Source: Pseudomonas vlassakiae
GTDB taxonomy: Bacteria > Pseudomonadota > Gammaproteobacteria > Pseudomonadales > Pseudomonadaceae
Direction of reading: 5' to 3'
Length of the DNA stretch: 50,544 nucleotides
Assembly: GCF_014269035.2 (NCBI RefSeq)
Contig: NZ_JABWRP020000029.1
Location: forward strand, 1 to 50,544
The notes below the pieces were generated by a model. The model searched no databases. It was not told where the DNA came from and saw only the letters and a program-made list of their open reading frames with translations. This document shows, one piece after another, positions 7,120 to 16,494 of the stretch. The position numbers and the translations under genes are program-made. Within the stretch, counting starts at the first letter, position 1; each line of letters starts with the position of its first letter.

Positions 7120-9207
7120 ATGCAGACATTTTTCATTGCGCCGACCGACTTTGGTGTCGGCCTGACTTCCATCAGCCTGGGCCTGGTCCGCACCCTGGAG
7201 CGCGCCGGGCTCAAGGTCGGCTTCTTCAAGCCGATCGCCCAGCCTCACCCCGGCGACACGGGCCCCGAGCGCTCCACCGAACTGGTCGCCCGCACCCACG
7301 GCATCAGGCCTCCGGTACCACTGAGCCTGGCCCATGTCGAGCGCATGCTCGGCGAGGGCCAGCTGGACGAGTTGCTCGAAGAAATCATCCGCCTGTACCA
7401 GCAGGCCTGCATTGGCAACGACGTGGTGGTGGTCGAGGGCATGGTGCCGACCCGCCATGCCAGCTATGCGGCGCGGGTCAACCTGCACCTGGCCAAGAGC
7501 CTCGATGCCGAAGTGATCCTGGTCTCGGCACCGGAAAACGAAGTGCTCAGCGAATTGTCCGGGCGGGTCGAACTGCAGGCCCAACTGTTCGGCGGCCCAC
7601 GCGACCCTAAAGTACTGGGAGTGATCCTCAACAAGGTGCGCACCGACGAGAGCATGGCCGACTTCGCCACCCGCCTGCGCGAGCACTCGCCGCTGCTGCG
7701 TGGCAACGACTTCCGCCTGCTCGGCTGCATTCCCTACCAGCCCGAACTGAACGCTCCGCGTACCCGCGACGTGGCCGAACTGCTGGGTGCCCAGGTGCTC
7801 AATGCCGGCGACTATGAGCAGCGGCGGATGAACAAGATCATCATCTGCGCCCGCACCGTGGCCAATACCGTACCACTGCTGACACCGGGCACCCTGGTGG
7901 TGACCCCGGGCGATCGCGACGACATCATCCTTGCGGTGAGCCTGGCCGCGATCAATGGCGTACCCCTGGCCGGCCTGCTGCTGACCAGCGACAGCAAGCC
8001 CGATGCGCGCATCCTCGGCCTGTGCCGTGGCGCCCTGCAGGCCGGCCTGCCGATTCTGTCGGTCAGCACCGGCTCCTACGACACGGCCAACCTGCTCAAC
8101 TCGCTGAACCGCGAAATCCCGGTGGACGACCGTGACCGGGCCGAATTCATCACCGACTTCGTTGCCAGCCACCTGGACGCCGCCTGGCTACACCAGCGCT
8201 GCGGCACCCCACGGGAAATGCGCCTGTCGCCCGCGGTATTCCGCTACCAGCTGATCCAGCGGGCGCAACAGGCCAACAAGCGCATCGTCCTGCCGGAGGG
8301 CGCCGAGCCGCTGCTGGTGCAGGCGGCGGCGATCTGCCAGGCGCGCGGCATCGCCCGTTGCGTGCTGCTGGCCAAGCCAGAGGCAGTCGAAGCCGTGGCC
8401 CGCGCCCAGGGCATCACCCTGCCGGCGGACCTGGAGATACTCGACCCCGAGCTGATTCGCGGGCGCTATGTCGAGCCGATGGTCAACCTGCGCAAGAGCA
8501 GGAACCTCAATGCGCCCATGGCTGAACAGCAGCTGGAAGACCCGGTGGTGGTCGGCACCATGATGCTGGCCCTGGATGAGGTCGATGGCCTGGTCTCGGG
8601 GCTGGTGCACTCCACCGCCAACACCATTCGCCCTGCCCTGCAGCTGATCAAGACCGCACCCGGCGCCAGCCTGGTGTCGTCGGTGTTCTTCATGCTGTTC
8701 CCCGAGCAGGTGCTGGTGTACGGCGACTGCGTGATGAACCCGCACCCCAGCGCCAGCGAACTGGCCGAGATCGCCCGGCAGAGCGCCGAATCGGCACAGG
8801 CCTTCGGTATCGCACCGCGAGTAGCGATGATCAGCTACTCCAGTGATTCGGCCAGTGACGAGGAAGTGGAGAAAGTGCGCGAAGCCACGCGCCTGGCACA
8901 GGCAGCGGAGCAAGGGCTGCTGATCGACGGGCCGCTGCAGTACGACGCCGCCGCCAATCCGCAAGTCGCTCGCCAGCTGGCCCCTCACAGCCAGGTGGCC
9001 GGGCGGGCGACGGTGTTCGTGTTCCCTGACCTGAACACCGGCAATACCACCCACAAGGCGGTGCAGCGCAGCACTGACGGGGTCAGCCTGGGGCCGATGC
9101 TGCAGGGGCTGCGCAAGCCGGTGAACGACTTGCCACGCGGGGCGCAGGTGGACGATATCGTGCATACCATCGCCCTCACGGCGATTCAGGCCAGCAGCAT
9201 CCGCTGA
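7120..9207 (+). CDS. pta: Phosphate acetyltransferase
   Basis: A 695-aa long-form Pta that interconverts acetyl-CoA and acetyl phosphate. The N-terminal third is a P-loop-like, BioD-related domain (FFIAPTDFGVGLTSISLGL). A DRTGG-type regulatory domain follows at about residues 215-330. The catalytic PTA_PTB domain occupies roughly 375-690, with LPEGAEPLLVQAA, GLVHSTANTIRPALQ and VFPDLNTGNTTHKAVQR. Length and domain order match proteobacterial class II enzymes. No ackA is adjacent within the visible sequence. The gene ends at a clear intrinsic terminator. Confidence 0.96.
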   Translation: MQTFFIAPTDFGVGLTSISLGLVRTLERAGLKVGFFKPIAQPHPGDTGPERSTELVARTHGIRPPVPLSLAHVERMLGEGQLDELLEEIIRLYQQACIGNDVVVVEGMVPTRHASYAARVNLHLAKSLDAEVILVSAPENEVLSELSGRVELQAQLFGGPRDPKVLGVILNKVRTDESMADFATRLREHSPLLRGNDFRLLGCIPYQPELNAPRTRDVAELLGAQVLNAGDYEQRRMNKIIICARTVANTVPLLTPGTLVVTPGDRDDIILAVSLAAINGVPLAGLLLTSDSKPDARILGLCRGALQAGLPILSVSTGSYDTANLLNSLNREIPVDDRDRAEFITDFVASHLDAAWLHQRCGTPREMRLSPAVFRYQLIQRAQQANKRIVLPEGAEPLLVQAAAICQARGIARCVLLAKPEAVEAVARAQGITLPADLEILDPELIRGRYVEPMVNLRKSRNLNAPMAEQQLEDPVVVGTMMLALDEVDGLVSGLVHSTANTIRPALQLIKTAPGASLVSSVFFMLFPEQVLVYGDCVMNPHPSASELAEIARQSAESAQAFGIAPRVAMISYSSDSASDEEVEKVREATRLAQAAEQGLLIDGPLQYDAAANPQVARQLAPHSQVAGRATVFVFPDLNTGNTTHKAVQRSTDGVSLGPMLQGLRKPVNDLPRGAQVDDIVHTIALTAIQASSIR

Positions 9208-9212
9208 AACGC

Positions 9213-9246
9213 AAAAGGGCAGACCGTCACCGGCCTGCCCTTTTTT
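9213..9246 (+). terminator. Intrinsic terminator after pta
   Basis: The stem AAAAGGGCAG / CTGCCCTTTT encloses a short loop and is followed by a run of six T. It lies 6 bp past the pta stop codon. The A-rich upstream side could let it also work for the opposite strand (the OmpA-like gene ending at 9267). Confidence 0.9.
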
Positions 9247-9266
9247 ATTGCGCCGTACCGAACGGC

Positions 9267-9992
9267 TTATGGGTACTGCTGAACCTGGCCCTGCTGCTGG
9301 TCATACTGCTGACCCGGAATAGGCTTCAGGTTGACCTCCACACGGCGGTTCTGTGCACGGCCATTGGCGTCGGCGTTGCTGGCAATCGGCTGGTCCGGGC
9401 CCATGCCACGTACCGTTACGCGCGACGCATCCACGCCTTGCGAGGTCAGGTAGGTGCTGACTGCCTGGGCGCGGCGCTGCGACAGGTCCATGTTGTGCTG
9501 GCGGCTGCCGGTGCTGTCGGTGAAGCCCACCACTTCGATGGTGTTCTGATTGAACGACTTGAACGAGTTGGCCAGGTTGTTCAGCGGGTTGTAGAAGCTC
9601 GGCGAAATGTTGGCCGAGTCGGTAGCGAAGGTGATGTTGCCCGGCATGATCAGCTTGATCTGGTCACCCTGGCGCTGAACCTCAACGCCCGTGTTGGCCA
9701 TCTTCGCGCGCAGCTCGGCTTCCTGTTTGTCGGCGTAGTAGCCGTAACCGGCAGCGGCGGCACCGACTGCGGCGGCGCCGATCAGCGCACCCTTGCCACG
9801 GTTGTTGTGGTCGATGGCGGCACCGGCAATGGCACCGGCCAGCGCGCCCAGGCCGCCATACTTGGCGGTCTTGCTCATCCCCGTGGACTCGCCCTGAGCC
9901 TGGCCTTGGCTGTCATAAGGATTCTGCCCGGCGCAGCCGGTCATCAGGGCTGCAGCGGTTGCGACGATAATCAGACGACGCATGGTGAACAT
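9267..9992 (-). CDS. OmpA-family outer-membrane lipoprotein (YiaD-like)
   Basis: A 241-aa lipoprotein. The signal peptide ends in the lipobox LMTGC. A Gly/Ala-rich glycine-zipper segment spans about residues 40-85 (GGLGALAGAIAGAAID, ALIGAAAVGAAAAGYGYY). The C-terminal OmpA peptidoglycan-binding domain contains VVGFTDSTGSRQHNMDLSQRRAQAV and NRRVEVNL. A Gln-rich tail (QQYDQQQGQVQQYP) follows. The protein should anchor the outer membrane to peptidoglycan. I use the ATG at 9992, with TAGGAG 7 nt upstream; the longer frame would need a TTG start. Confidence 0.9.
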   Translation of the reverse strand: MFTMRRLIIVATAAALMTGCAGQNPYDSQGQAQGESTGMSKTAKYGGLGALAGAIAGAAIDHNNRGKGALIGAAAVGAAAAGYGYYADKQEAELRAKMANTGVEVQRQGDQIKLIMPGNITFATDSANISPSFYNPLNNLANSFKSFNQNTIEVVGFTDSTGSRQHNMDLSQRRAQAVSTYLTSQGVDASRVTVRGMGPDQPIASNADANGRAQNRRVEVNLKPIPGQQYDQQQGQVQQYP

Positions 9993-10101
9993 GGACAAGC
10001 TCCTACAAAAATTCGTGTGTGCGGCGGATCGCAGAGGGATCGGTGCCAGGCTTGGATCGCCAGCATACGGAAAAATTCCATGAAAGGCTTTTCATGCAGC
10101 T

Positions 10102-10746
10102 TCATGCCCGCACGAACGGGTTCTCGCGCATCTCGTCGCCCAGGCGGGTGTCCGGCCCGTGGCCCGTGACCACAATGGCATCTTCGTCCAGGCGATACAG
10201 CCGTTCCTGGATCGAACGCACGATGGCGCGCTGGTCGCCGCCCCACAGGTCGGTTCTGCCGATGCCACGGCGGAACAGGGTGTCGCCGGCGATCAGCAGC
10301 TTGGCGTCGGCGAACCAGAAACTCATCGAACCTGGGGTGTGGCCAGGCGTGTGCAGGGCCACACCGCAACCGCAGGCGAGTTCTTCATCATCATCGAGCC
10401 AACGGTCTGGCGACGGCACCGGGGTGTAGGGCACGCCAAACATCTGGCATTGCATTTCCAGGTTGTCCCACAGCGGCTGGTCCTGCTTGTGCAGGTGCAA
10501 AGTGGCGCCGGTGAGCTCCTTGAGCTTGCCCGAAGCGAGGAAATGGTCGAAGTGCGCGTGGGTGTGGATGATGCTCACCAGGGTCAGGCCATGGGCCTGC
10601 AGGCGGGCGAGGATCTTGTCCGGGTCACCCCCCGGGTCGACGACGATCGCCTTCTTGCTGACCGGGTCGCCGATCAGGGTGCAGTTGCACTGCAAGGGGC
10701 CTACAGGAAAGGTTTCGCGGATCAGTGTGGTGGGGGCAGTGTTCAT
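10102..10746 (-). CDS. MBL-fold hydrolase, glyoxalase II-like (YcbL type)
   Basis: A 214-aa metallo-beta-lactamase-fold hydrolase. The metal-binding motif THAHFDH is followed by HTPGHTPGSMSFWF, the bridging Asp in IAGDTLF and the final His in VTGHGPDT. The single-domain length resembles the YcbL type-II glyoxalase group rather than full-length GloB, which carries an extra C-terminal helical domain. The likely reaction is hydrolysis of S-D-lactoylglutathione or a similar thioester, with two metal ions. AGGAG sits just upstream of the ATG. The upstream region holds the large inverted repeat. Confidence 0.9.
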   Translation of the reverse strand: MNTAPTTLIRETFPVGPLQCNCTLIGDPVSKKAIVVDPGGDPDKILARLQAHGLTLVSIIHTHAHFDHFLASGKLKELTGATLHLHKQDQPLWDNLEMQCQMFGVPYTPVPSPDRWLDDDEELACGCGVALHTPGHTPGSMSFWFADAKLLIAGDTLFRRGIGRTDLWGGDQRAIVRSIQERLYRLDEDAIVVTGHGPDTRLGDEMRENPFVRA

Positions 10747-10807
10747 GGGGGCTCCTGACTACTGTCGGGATGGTAGCGTGGTCAGGGGGTGCATGTCTTA
10801 GAAGTTG

Positions 10808-11037
10808 CAGCGCCTGTGAGACCGAGCGCCGCCCGCGCGGCGCATCGCGGATAAATCCTACAGTTGTTGCAACGTGCCGAACCTGTGACGCCATGGTTGC
10901 CAGCCTTGGCGCATGACTTGAGCCGTGCATCCAGCTGACAATCATGGCCTCACAGGTATGGCCACGTTGCAACAAACTGTAGGAGCGGATTTATCCGCGA
11001 TGCGCCGCGCGGGCGGCGCTCGGTCTCACAGGCGCTG
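10808..11037. repeat. Large imperfect inverted repeat (paired REP / BIME-like element)
   Basis: Two arms, 10808-10904 and about 10933-11037, are reverse complements over roughly 95 bp around a loop of about 28 bp. The outer 47 bp are identical. The left arm then lacks five bases (GCTCC) and one T that the right arm has. Inner parts are about 80 percent matched. Each arm also contains its own palindrome (GCGCCG-CCC-GCGCGGCGC) and the TGTAGGAGCGGATTTATCCGCG core typical of Pseudomonas REP elements. It fills the gap between the histidine kinase stop (11072) and the MBL hydrolase start (10746), and so accounts for most of this 325-bp gene-free stretch. Confidence 0.9.
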
Positions 11038-11071
11038 AATAGCGTGTGGCAGGCACATGTCGGCCCTGACG

Positions 11072-11764
11072 CTACGGCAAATACAACCTGAACAACCCGC
11101 CCCCAAGCACCCCGCCATTGGCAATGTCGATCCGCCCGCGCACGCCGTTACGCTCATGCAGCGCCGCAATCCGCGCCGCGAAATACAGCCCCAGCCCGGT
11201 GCTGCCGCTCTGCGAGTCGATACCCTGCACATAATCCTGCTGACGCTCGAGCATTCGCGCCGGGTAGCCCGGGCCGTCGTCGTTGACGCTGATGACCAGT
11301 TGCTCGCTTTCCTCGCCAATGCTGATCAACAGTGTATGGCCGGCATAGCGGGTGGCGTTGGTGATCACGTTGGCGATCACCGAAGCCACCAGTTCGCGGT
11401 CGAAGAAACCCAGCGGGTTGTCGGTTTCGACACGCCAGGTGGCGAGGATGTCGTTGTGCTGCAGCACTTCCTGGTGGGCGGCCAGCTGGGCCTCGATGAA
11501 ATCATCCAGCTCATGGTAATCCGGGCATACCGGCAGCTGGTTCACCCCCAGTTTGTAAAGCCCCAGCAACTGCACCAGCATGCCGTTGAGGTGACGGAAC
11601 TCATGCTCGATCACGCCCTGCTCGGTACCGCTGCGCCATTCTTCAGGCAACCGCGCCATCCACTGGTCATGGGACTGGATCAGCGCCGACAGCGAGTTTT
11701 TCAGGTCATGCACGGTGGAGGCGATCACCGTGGAGAAATCCAGCCCCTGGTTATCCTGGCTCAT
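11072..11764 (-). CDS. Soluble sensor histidine kinase
   Basis: A 230-aa kinase without membrane segments or a recognisable sensor domain. The phospho-acceptor is His19 in the H-box STVHDLKNSLSAL. The HATPase domain shows an N-box (VIANVITNATRYAG), G1 box (NDDGPGYP) and G2 box (GSTGLGLYFA). It starts inside the stop of the response regulator upstream (4-bp ATGA overlap), so the two are translationally coupled and almost certainly partners. The input is not visible; it may come from a protein partner. Confidence 0.9.
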   Translation of the reverse strand: MSQDNQGLDFSTVIASTVHDLKNSLSALIQSHDQWMARLPEEWRSGTEQGVIEHEFRHLNGMLVQLLGLYKLGVNQLPVCPDYHELDDFIEAQLAAHQEVLQHNDILATWRVETDNPLGFFDRELVASVIANVITNATRYAGHTLLISIGEESEQLVISVNDDGPGYPARMLERQQDYVQGIDSQSGSTGLGLYFAARIAALHERNGVRGRIDIANGGVLGGGLFRLYLP

Positions 11765-13368
11765 GCACCGAAGACCTTGATGTGCAGTTTGCGGTAGCGG
11801 TCGTAGCGACTGTCACTGGTCGGGATGCCGGCCACCCGGGTCAGGCAATCGCGGCATTCCTGCTGGATAGCCGGCGGTGTCACCTCGCCACCGATGCGCA
11901 GCAGGGCCTGCGCAGTGTTGAGCGCAATACTGATGTTCTTCGGCTGCAGCGAAAGCGCTCTGCGGAACATCTGCAAGGCTTCGTTGAGTTGCCCGGCCTG
12001 GTAGCTGCGCACGCCCTGGCGGTTGAGGTCGACCGCTTCGGTGACCGCACCCAGTACGGCCGGGTCGTCGGTCAGCTTGGCCACGCTTTGCATGACCTTG
12101 GGATCGTCGCCGTAGGTTTCCACGCAGCCTTTGAGGATGCTGCCGCCGGCTGCTTCCTGGCCGAGTGCCTGCAGTTGCCGGGCCACGGTCAAGGCCGCCT
12201 CGACCGAGAAGAACTGGTCCATCTTCTCCAGCCGCTGCATGGCTTGTTCGGTGAGCTTGGCCGCTGTCTCAGGGTCGCCCGCCTGCTGCAGGCTGGCGGC
12301 CTTCATCAGCCGGGCACGCACTTGCAAGCCCTGGTCTTCGAGGTTGTCCTTGGCCACTTCACTGAGCACAGTGTTGATCTCGACCCGGGCACGCGCATCC
12401 AGGCCAAAGCCGGCGTTCTTGCTCATCAACGCCTGGACCAGCCCAAGGTTGCTTTCGGCATCCTTGTAGCGCGAACTCTGGCCCTGATTCACCGCATGAC
12501 GGAACGCCTTGGAGGCGCTTTCGAAATCTTCGTTATCCAACGCCAACTTGCCCAGTGCAGCCTGCCGGCGCACCGCCAGGGGCGACAGGCGGACAGCCTC
12601 CTCGAGCATGCTCTGGGCGCGCTTGGTTTCGCCTTGGGCGACCAGCACTTCGGCCATGCCATCGTACAGCCCGGGCATGATCGGGAAGGCCTTGAGCGCC
12701 TGTTCGTAGACGCCCTGGGCCTGGGCATTTTGCCCACGCTTGTGCATCAGGCTGCCGAGTGCCGCATACACCCACGGTTGCGGGCGGCTGGCGAGGATGC
12801 TCTTGAGAAACTTCTCCAGCTCATCGAAGCGGTTGAGGTCACGCAACGCGTCAGCGCGATAGCGCAGGCACAACGGGGCAAAACGCGGGTCCTTCTTGCA
12901 CAGCTCGGCACACGCCGCCAACACTTCGGCCGGGCGACCACGGTCGAGGGCTTGCAGAATCGGCTTGAGCAGCGTCTTGCGCTGGGTCAGCTTGTCCAGG
13001 CGCTGGGCCAGGCCTACACGGTTGAACGGCTTGGTCAGGTAGGCATCAGGCTCGTGCTCCAGGGCACTGAGCACGATGGCCTGGCTGCTCTCGGCCGTGA
13101 CCATGATGAACACGCATTCATGGCTGATCAGCTTGTCGAGGATCAGGTCCTCGAGGACCTGCTGGCCGTTCTTCTTGCCGTCACCGAGGTGGAAGTCCTG
13201 GAGGATATAGTCGTAGCGCTTCTGCCCGCACATGCGCAGCGCCTGCTCGCCGCTGTCAGCGGTATCCACATCGCGCACGCCCAGTTCGCGCAGCATGGAA
13301 CGGGTCGACGTGCGAAAGTCAGTGAAGTCGTCGACGATCAGAAAGCTCTTTTGCCCGTACTGCAGCAT
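11761..13368 (-). CDS. Response regulator with TPR-repeat output region
   Basis: A 535-aa protein. The receiver domain (residues 8-120) has the acidic pair Asp13/Asp14, phospho-acceptor Asp58 (ILQDFHLGDG), Thr91 and Lys113 (LTKPF). The remaining 400 residues are helical tetratricopeptide-like repeats, such as PWVYAALGSLMHKRGQNAQAQGVYEQAL and GQLNEALQMFRRALSLQPKN (shown in part). There is no DNA-binding, GGDEF or EAL domain, so output should be through protein-protein contact. I use the ATG at 13368; a GTG at 13374 is possible. The downstream kinase gene overlaps it by 4 bp. Confidence 0.9.
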   Translation of the reverse strand: MLQYGQKSFLIVDDFTDFRTSTRSMLRELGVRDVDTADSGEQALRMCGQKRYDYILQDFHLGDGKKNGQQVLEDLILDKLISHECVFIMVTAESSQAIVLSALEHEPDAYLTKPFNRVGLAQRLDKLTQRKTLLKPILQALDRGRPAEVLAACAELCKKDPRFAPLCLRYRADALRDLNRFDELEKFLKSILASRPQPWVYAALGSLMHKRGQNAQAQGVYEQALKAFPIMPGLYDGMAEVLVAQGETKRAQSMLEEAVRLSPLAVRRQAALGKLALDNEDFESASKAFRHAVNQGQSSRYKDAESNLGLVQALMSKNAGFGLDARARVEINTVLSEVAKDNLEDQGLQVRARLMKAASLQQAGDPETAAKLTEQAMQRLEKMDQFFSVEAALTVARQLQALGQEAAGGSILKGCVETYGDDPKVMQSVAKLTDDPAVLGAVTEAVDLNRQGVRSYQAGQLNEALQMFRRALSLQPKNISIALNTAQALLRIGGEVTPPAIQQECRDCLTRVAGIPTSDSRYDRYRKLHIKVFGA

Positions 13369-13532
13369 CAACACGACCTGTATTGGAAAGATGGGTGAAT
13401 GGCGCGAAGCGATGCATACCGCCGAAACCTATATCGGCAGCCAGCCAGGAAAGATGAGGGTGGAGAACGCAGCGGACGCACGCCACCGCCGGGTAATGGC
13501 CTAGCGCCATTATTTTACCGTTGCGGCCAGCT

Positions 13533-16250
13533 TCAGGCCAGCAAGCCCAACGCTTTGGCCCGGGCCACGGCTTGGGTACGACGCTCCACACCCAGCTTGC
13601 TGTTGATATGACTGGCGTGGGTCTTGACGGTATGCAGGGAAATGAACAGCCGCTCACTGATCTGCTGGTTGGAACAACCTTGGGCGATCAGTTCGAGCAC
13701 CGCCAGCTCGCGACCACTCAAGGCCTCTGCGGCGTTGGCTGTAAGCACCGCAGGTTCGGGCAGGCGCCCCAGCAATTCGGCCTGGGCCTGGCAGGCTGGC
13801 TGTGCAAGGAGTTGCTCGCGCAGCCAGCCAGGATGCAATTCGAGCAGCCGCTGGAAGGGCTGTACCACCCCACCCCGAGCGGCGCTCAATGCCATGGGCA
13901 GCAGCCGCGCTGCCTGTGCTTCACGCCCCTCGCTCAGCAACAGGTCGATCCACTGGCAAAGGGCATGCAGGGTGAGCATCATCCCGCCACTGGCCTGACC
14001 GCGTTCGGCCAGGGCGCACAGCCGCGCCATGGCATCTTCGCTGCGCTGCTGCACCCGCTCGAGCAAAGCCTGCTGCAGTTCGATATGCAGCGGCAGCAAG
14101 GGGTGGAACTCGGGCGCTGCCGCAGGGTGCTCGCCGCCATAGGTCTGCCCCAGGCGCAGCAACCACGACTCGGCCAAATCGATACGCCCCTGCGCGAGCC
14201 ATAGTTCGCACTTCACCAGGGTGATCATCGCCAGGTAAAAAATCGGCGGCACATCCCAGATGTGCATCAGCCGCTCCGCCTCGGCCAGTTCGGCGAAGGC
14301 CTCGGCATACTGGCCCTCACGGCCATCCAGCGAGGCGATCACGCAATGGCCGATCAGCACGCTGATGTCACGGCAGGCACGCGCCTCGCCCAGCCCTGCA
14401 CGCAAGCGCGCACGCCCTTGGGTGGGATGCAGGCGCGCCACCAGCAGGTAGCCCTCGTACAAGGTCAGCCGCGCCCGCACTGCGTACAACCGCTGTGCCG
14501 ACAGCCCCTGCAGGCGCTGCAAACCCTGGCGCACCTCATCGAGCGCGCGCAACACCTCGCCGCGGGCATGCAGCACCCGGGCCCGATCGTAATGCGCCAG
14601 CGCCTCGAACAACGGGTTACCCACCCGCTGCGCCAGCTCCAGCGCTTCGCGGTTCCAGCCGCGCGCACGCCAGAAGTCGCCGTCGGCAATGGCCAGGTTG
14701 GACAGCGTCGACAGGCATACCAGGCGTTGCCCATAGCGCTTGCACGGCAGGCTCTGCAGCGCCTCGCCGCAATAGGCCAAGGTCCGATCGCGGTCACCCC
14801 GACCACGGGCGATGACTCCGCTCAGGGCCAGCCACTGCGCCAGCATCGACTTCTGTGCAGTGGCCGAAGGCGCGGGCAGGAAGCGGCTGAGGTAACTTGC
14901 CAGCTCTTGCGCGGCATCGAGCTGGCAGGCCAGGCCAAGCGCCCAACTGTACAGCACGATCAACCGCGGCGTGCTGATCAGCAGGCTGTCGGGGAGGTCC
15001 ATCTTCCAGCGCAACAGCATGCCCACATTCTGCTCGGCCAGCAGTTGCTCTTCGGACAGGCTCTGCACCAGGTCAGCCGCAACGTCGAGGTGGCCGGCGC
15101 GTAACGCCTGTTCCACCGCCTCGTCGAGCAACCCCTGGGCCTGGAACCAGCGGCAGGCGCGCAGGTGCAGGCGCGCCTGCGGTTCGCTGGACTGGCGACT
15201 GCGCAGCAAGTCAGAGAACAGGTGATGGTACCGATACCAATGGCCATGCTCGTCCAGCGGCACCAGGAATACCTGGTGCGCCTGCAGATAACGCAGTATC
15301 GCGTCGCTGTCGTGGCGCTCACGCAGCGCATCGCACAGCGCCGCGCAGAAGCGCTCCTGGCAGGCCGTGTCGAACAGGAACGCCTGCACGTCCGCCGGCA
15401 GCATCTCGATGACTTCTTCCAGCAGGTAGTCACGAATCAACCCTTCACCACCATGGAGGGCCTGGGGCAAGGCATGCTCGTCACCCGCCTCGCTGGCTGC
15501 CAACTGCCAGAAGCGCAGCCCCGCTACCCAGCCATCGCTGCGCTGAATCAGGTTATCCAGCGCCTGACCGCGCAGCCCGGTGGGTTGGCGGCCAATCACT
15601 GCCAGTGATTCATCCGGCGTCAGGCGCAGATCCTGCTCGCCAAGCTCGACCAGTTGCCGTGACAGGCGCAGCCGCGCGAGGTGCCAGTCCGGGCGCTGGC
15701 GGCTGGTCACCAGCAGTACCAGGCCAGCAGGCAAGTGATTGAGGAAGAACTGCAGGCAGCGATCGAGAACCGGCCCCTGGGCCAGGTGGTAGTCGTCCAG
15801 CACCAGCAGCAAAGGCGTGTCGGCCTGGAGGTAGAGCGCCAACTCGTCCAGCAGGCTGTCGATCCACTCTTCGAAGGCAAAGGGTTGGTGGCGCTGACGC
15901 ATCTTCAGCAGGCCCATGGCCTGCCCGCCCAGTGCCGGACAGTACTGCTGCAAGCCTTCAAGCAGGCGCTCGAGGAAACGGCCGGGGTCGGCATCCCGTT
16001 GGCTCAGGCCGAGCCAGAGGCTGCGCCAATGGCTGGGCAGCGACTCGCAGAATTCGATGGCCAGGGAGCTTTTGCCAAAGCCTGCGGGGGCGTTGACCAG
16101 TAACAAGCGCCCGCCAAGCCCGCCCTGCAAGCGCTGGCACAGACGTGCACGCGGCACGTGGCCGTCCGGCTGCGGCGGCCGGAAGAAACGCCCGTCCAGC
16201 AGGCCCAGGGCCTGACTGGCGAATCCATGCGTACGGGACAGATCTGTCAT
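13533..16250 (-). CDS. LuxR family transcriptional regulator, MalT-like (LAL type)
   Basis: A 905-aa large ATP-binding LuxR regulator. The N-terminal STAND NTPase has a Walker A at residues 54-61 (APAGFGKS) and a Walker B-like LLLVLDDYHL at about 147-156. The middle is a helical TPR-like sensor region. The C-terminal 60 residues form a LuxR helix-turn-helix (LSGRELAVLELIAQG, HTVKTHASHINSKLGV). Such regulators bind an inducer and ATP, oligomerise and activate nearby genes. It lies directly downstream of the DUF1302-DUF1329 operon, separated by a terminator, and is the obvious candidate regulator of it. Confidence 0.93.
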   Translation of the reverse strand: MTDLSRTHGFASQALGLLDGRFFRPPQPDGHVPRARLCQRLQGGLGGRLLLVNAPAGFGKSSLAIEFCESLPSHWRSLWLGLSQRDADPGRFLERLLEGLQQYCPALGGQAMGLLKMRQRHQPFAFEEWIDSLLDELALYLQADTPLLLVLDDYHLAQGPVLDRCLQFFLNHLPAGLVLLVTSRQRPDWHLARLRLSRQLVELGEQDLRLTPDESLAVIGRQPTGLRGQALDNLIQRSDGWVAGLRFWQLAASEAGDEHALPQALHGGEGLIRDYLLEEVIEMLPADVQAFLFDTACQERFCAALCDALRERHDSDAILRYLQAHQVFLVPLDEHGHWYRYHHLFSDLLRSRQSSEPQARLHLRACRWFQAQGLLDEAVEQALRAGHLDVAADLVQSLSEEQLLAEQNVGMLLRWKMDLPDSLLISTPRLIVLYSWALGLACQLDAAQELASYLSRFLPAPSATAQKSMLAQWLALSGVIARGRGDRDRTLAYCGEALQSLPCKRYGQRLVCLSTLSNLAIADGDFWRARGWNREALELAQRVGNPLFEALAHYDRARVLHARGEVLRALDEVRQGLQRLQGLSAQRLYAVRARLTLYEGYLLVARLHPTQGRARLRAGLGEARACRDISVLIGHCVIASLDGREGQYAEAFAELAEAERLMHIWDVPPIFYLAMITLVKCELWLAQGRIDLAESWLLRLGQTYGGEHPAAAPEFHPLLPLHIELQQALLERVQQRSEDAMARLCALAERGQASGGMMLTLHALCQWIDLLLSEGREAQAARLLPMALSAARGGVVQPFQRLLELHPGWLREQLLAQPACQAQAELLGRLPEPAVLTANAAEALSGRELAVLELIAQGCSNQQISERLFISLHTVKTHASHINSKLGVERRTQAVARAKALGLLA

Positions 16251-16439
16251 GGCCGGCTCGTTCTGGTGGGAAAACTACGGCGGTACGGATGTTTGCGAGA
16301 CTAGCGGGTAATACAACGCATTTGAAGATGATGGGCGCCATTTACCTGAAAAGACTGCGACAAAAAGCAACATGGCTGACAGACAGTGGCTGGGACGGGG
16401 CTTTGGCGGGGTATTCACTGGTTTTATCGGCCACACAGA

Positions 16440-16463
16440 AACGCCCCGGCAAGCCGGGGCGTT
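16440..16463 (-). terminator. Intrinsic terminator after the DUF1329 gene
   Basis: A perfect GC-rich stem (AACGCCCCGG / CCGGGGCGTT) with a 4-nt loop lies about 30 bp beyond the DUF1329 stop. On the minus strand the stem ends in GCGTTT and then a T-rich CTGTGT, a short U tract, so efficiency is probably moderate. It separates the envelope-gene operon from the LuxR regulator gene. Confidence 0.75.
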
Positions 16464-16494
16464 CTGGGGGATCACACGGCGTTGCGGTTTCAGC

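Noticed and set aside
10625..10975. Short open frames inside the inverted repeat
   Set aside because: The sequence is a duplicated palindromic repeat. The frames have no ribosome site and overlap the MBL hydrolase gene start.
11782..13398. A 538-codon plus-strand open frame opposite the response regulator
   Set aside because: The receiver domain and TPR repeats on the minus strand explain the region. The plus frame lacks a ribosome site.
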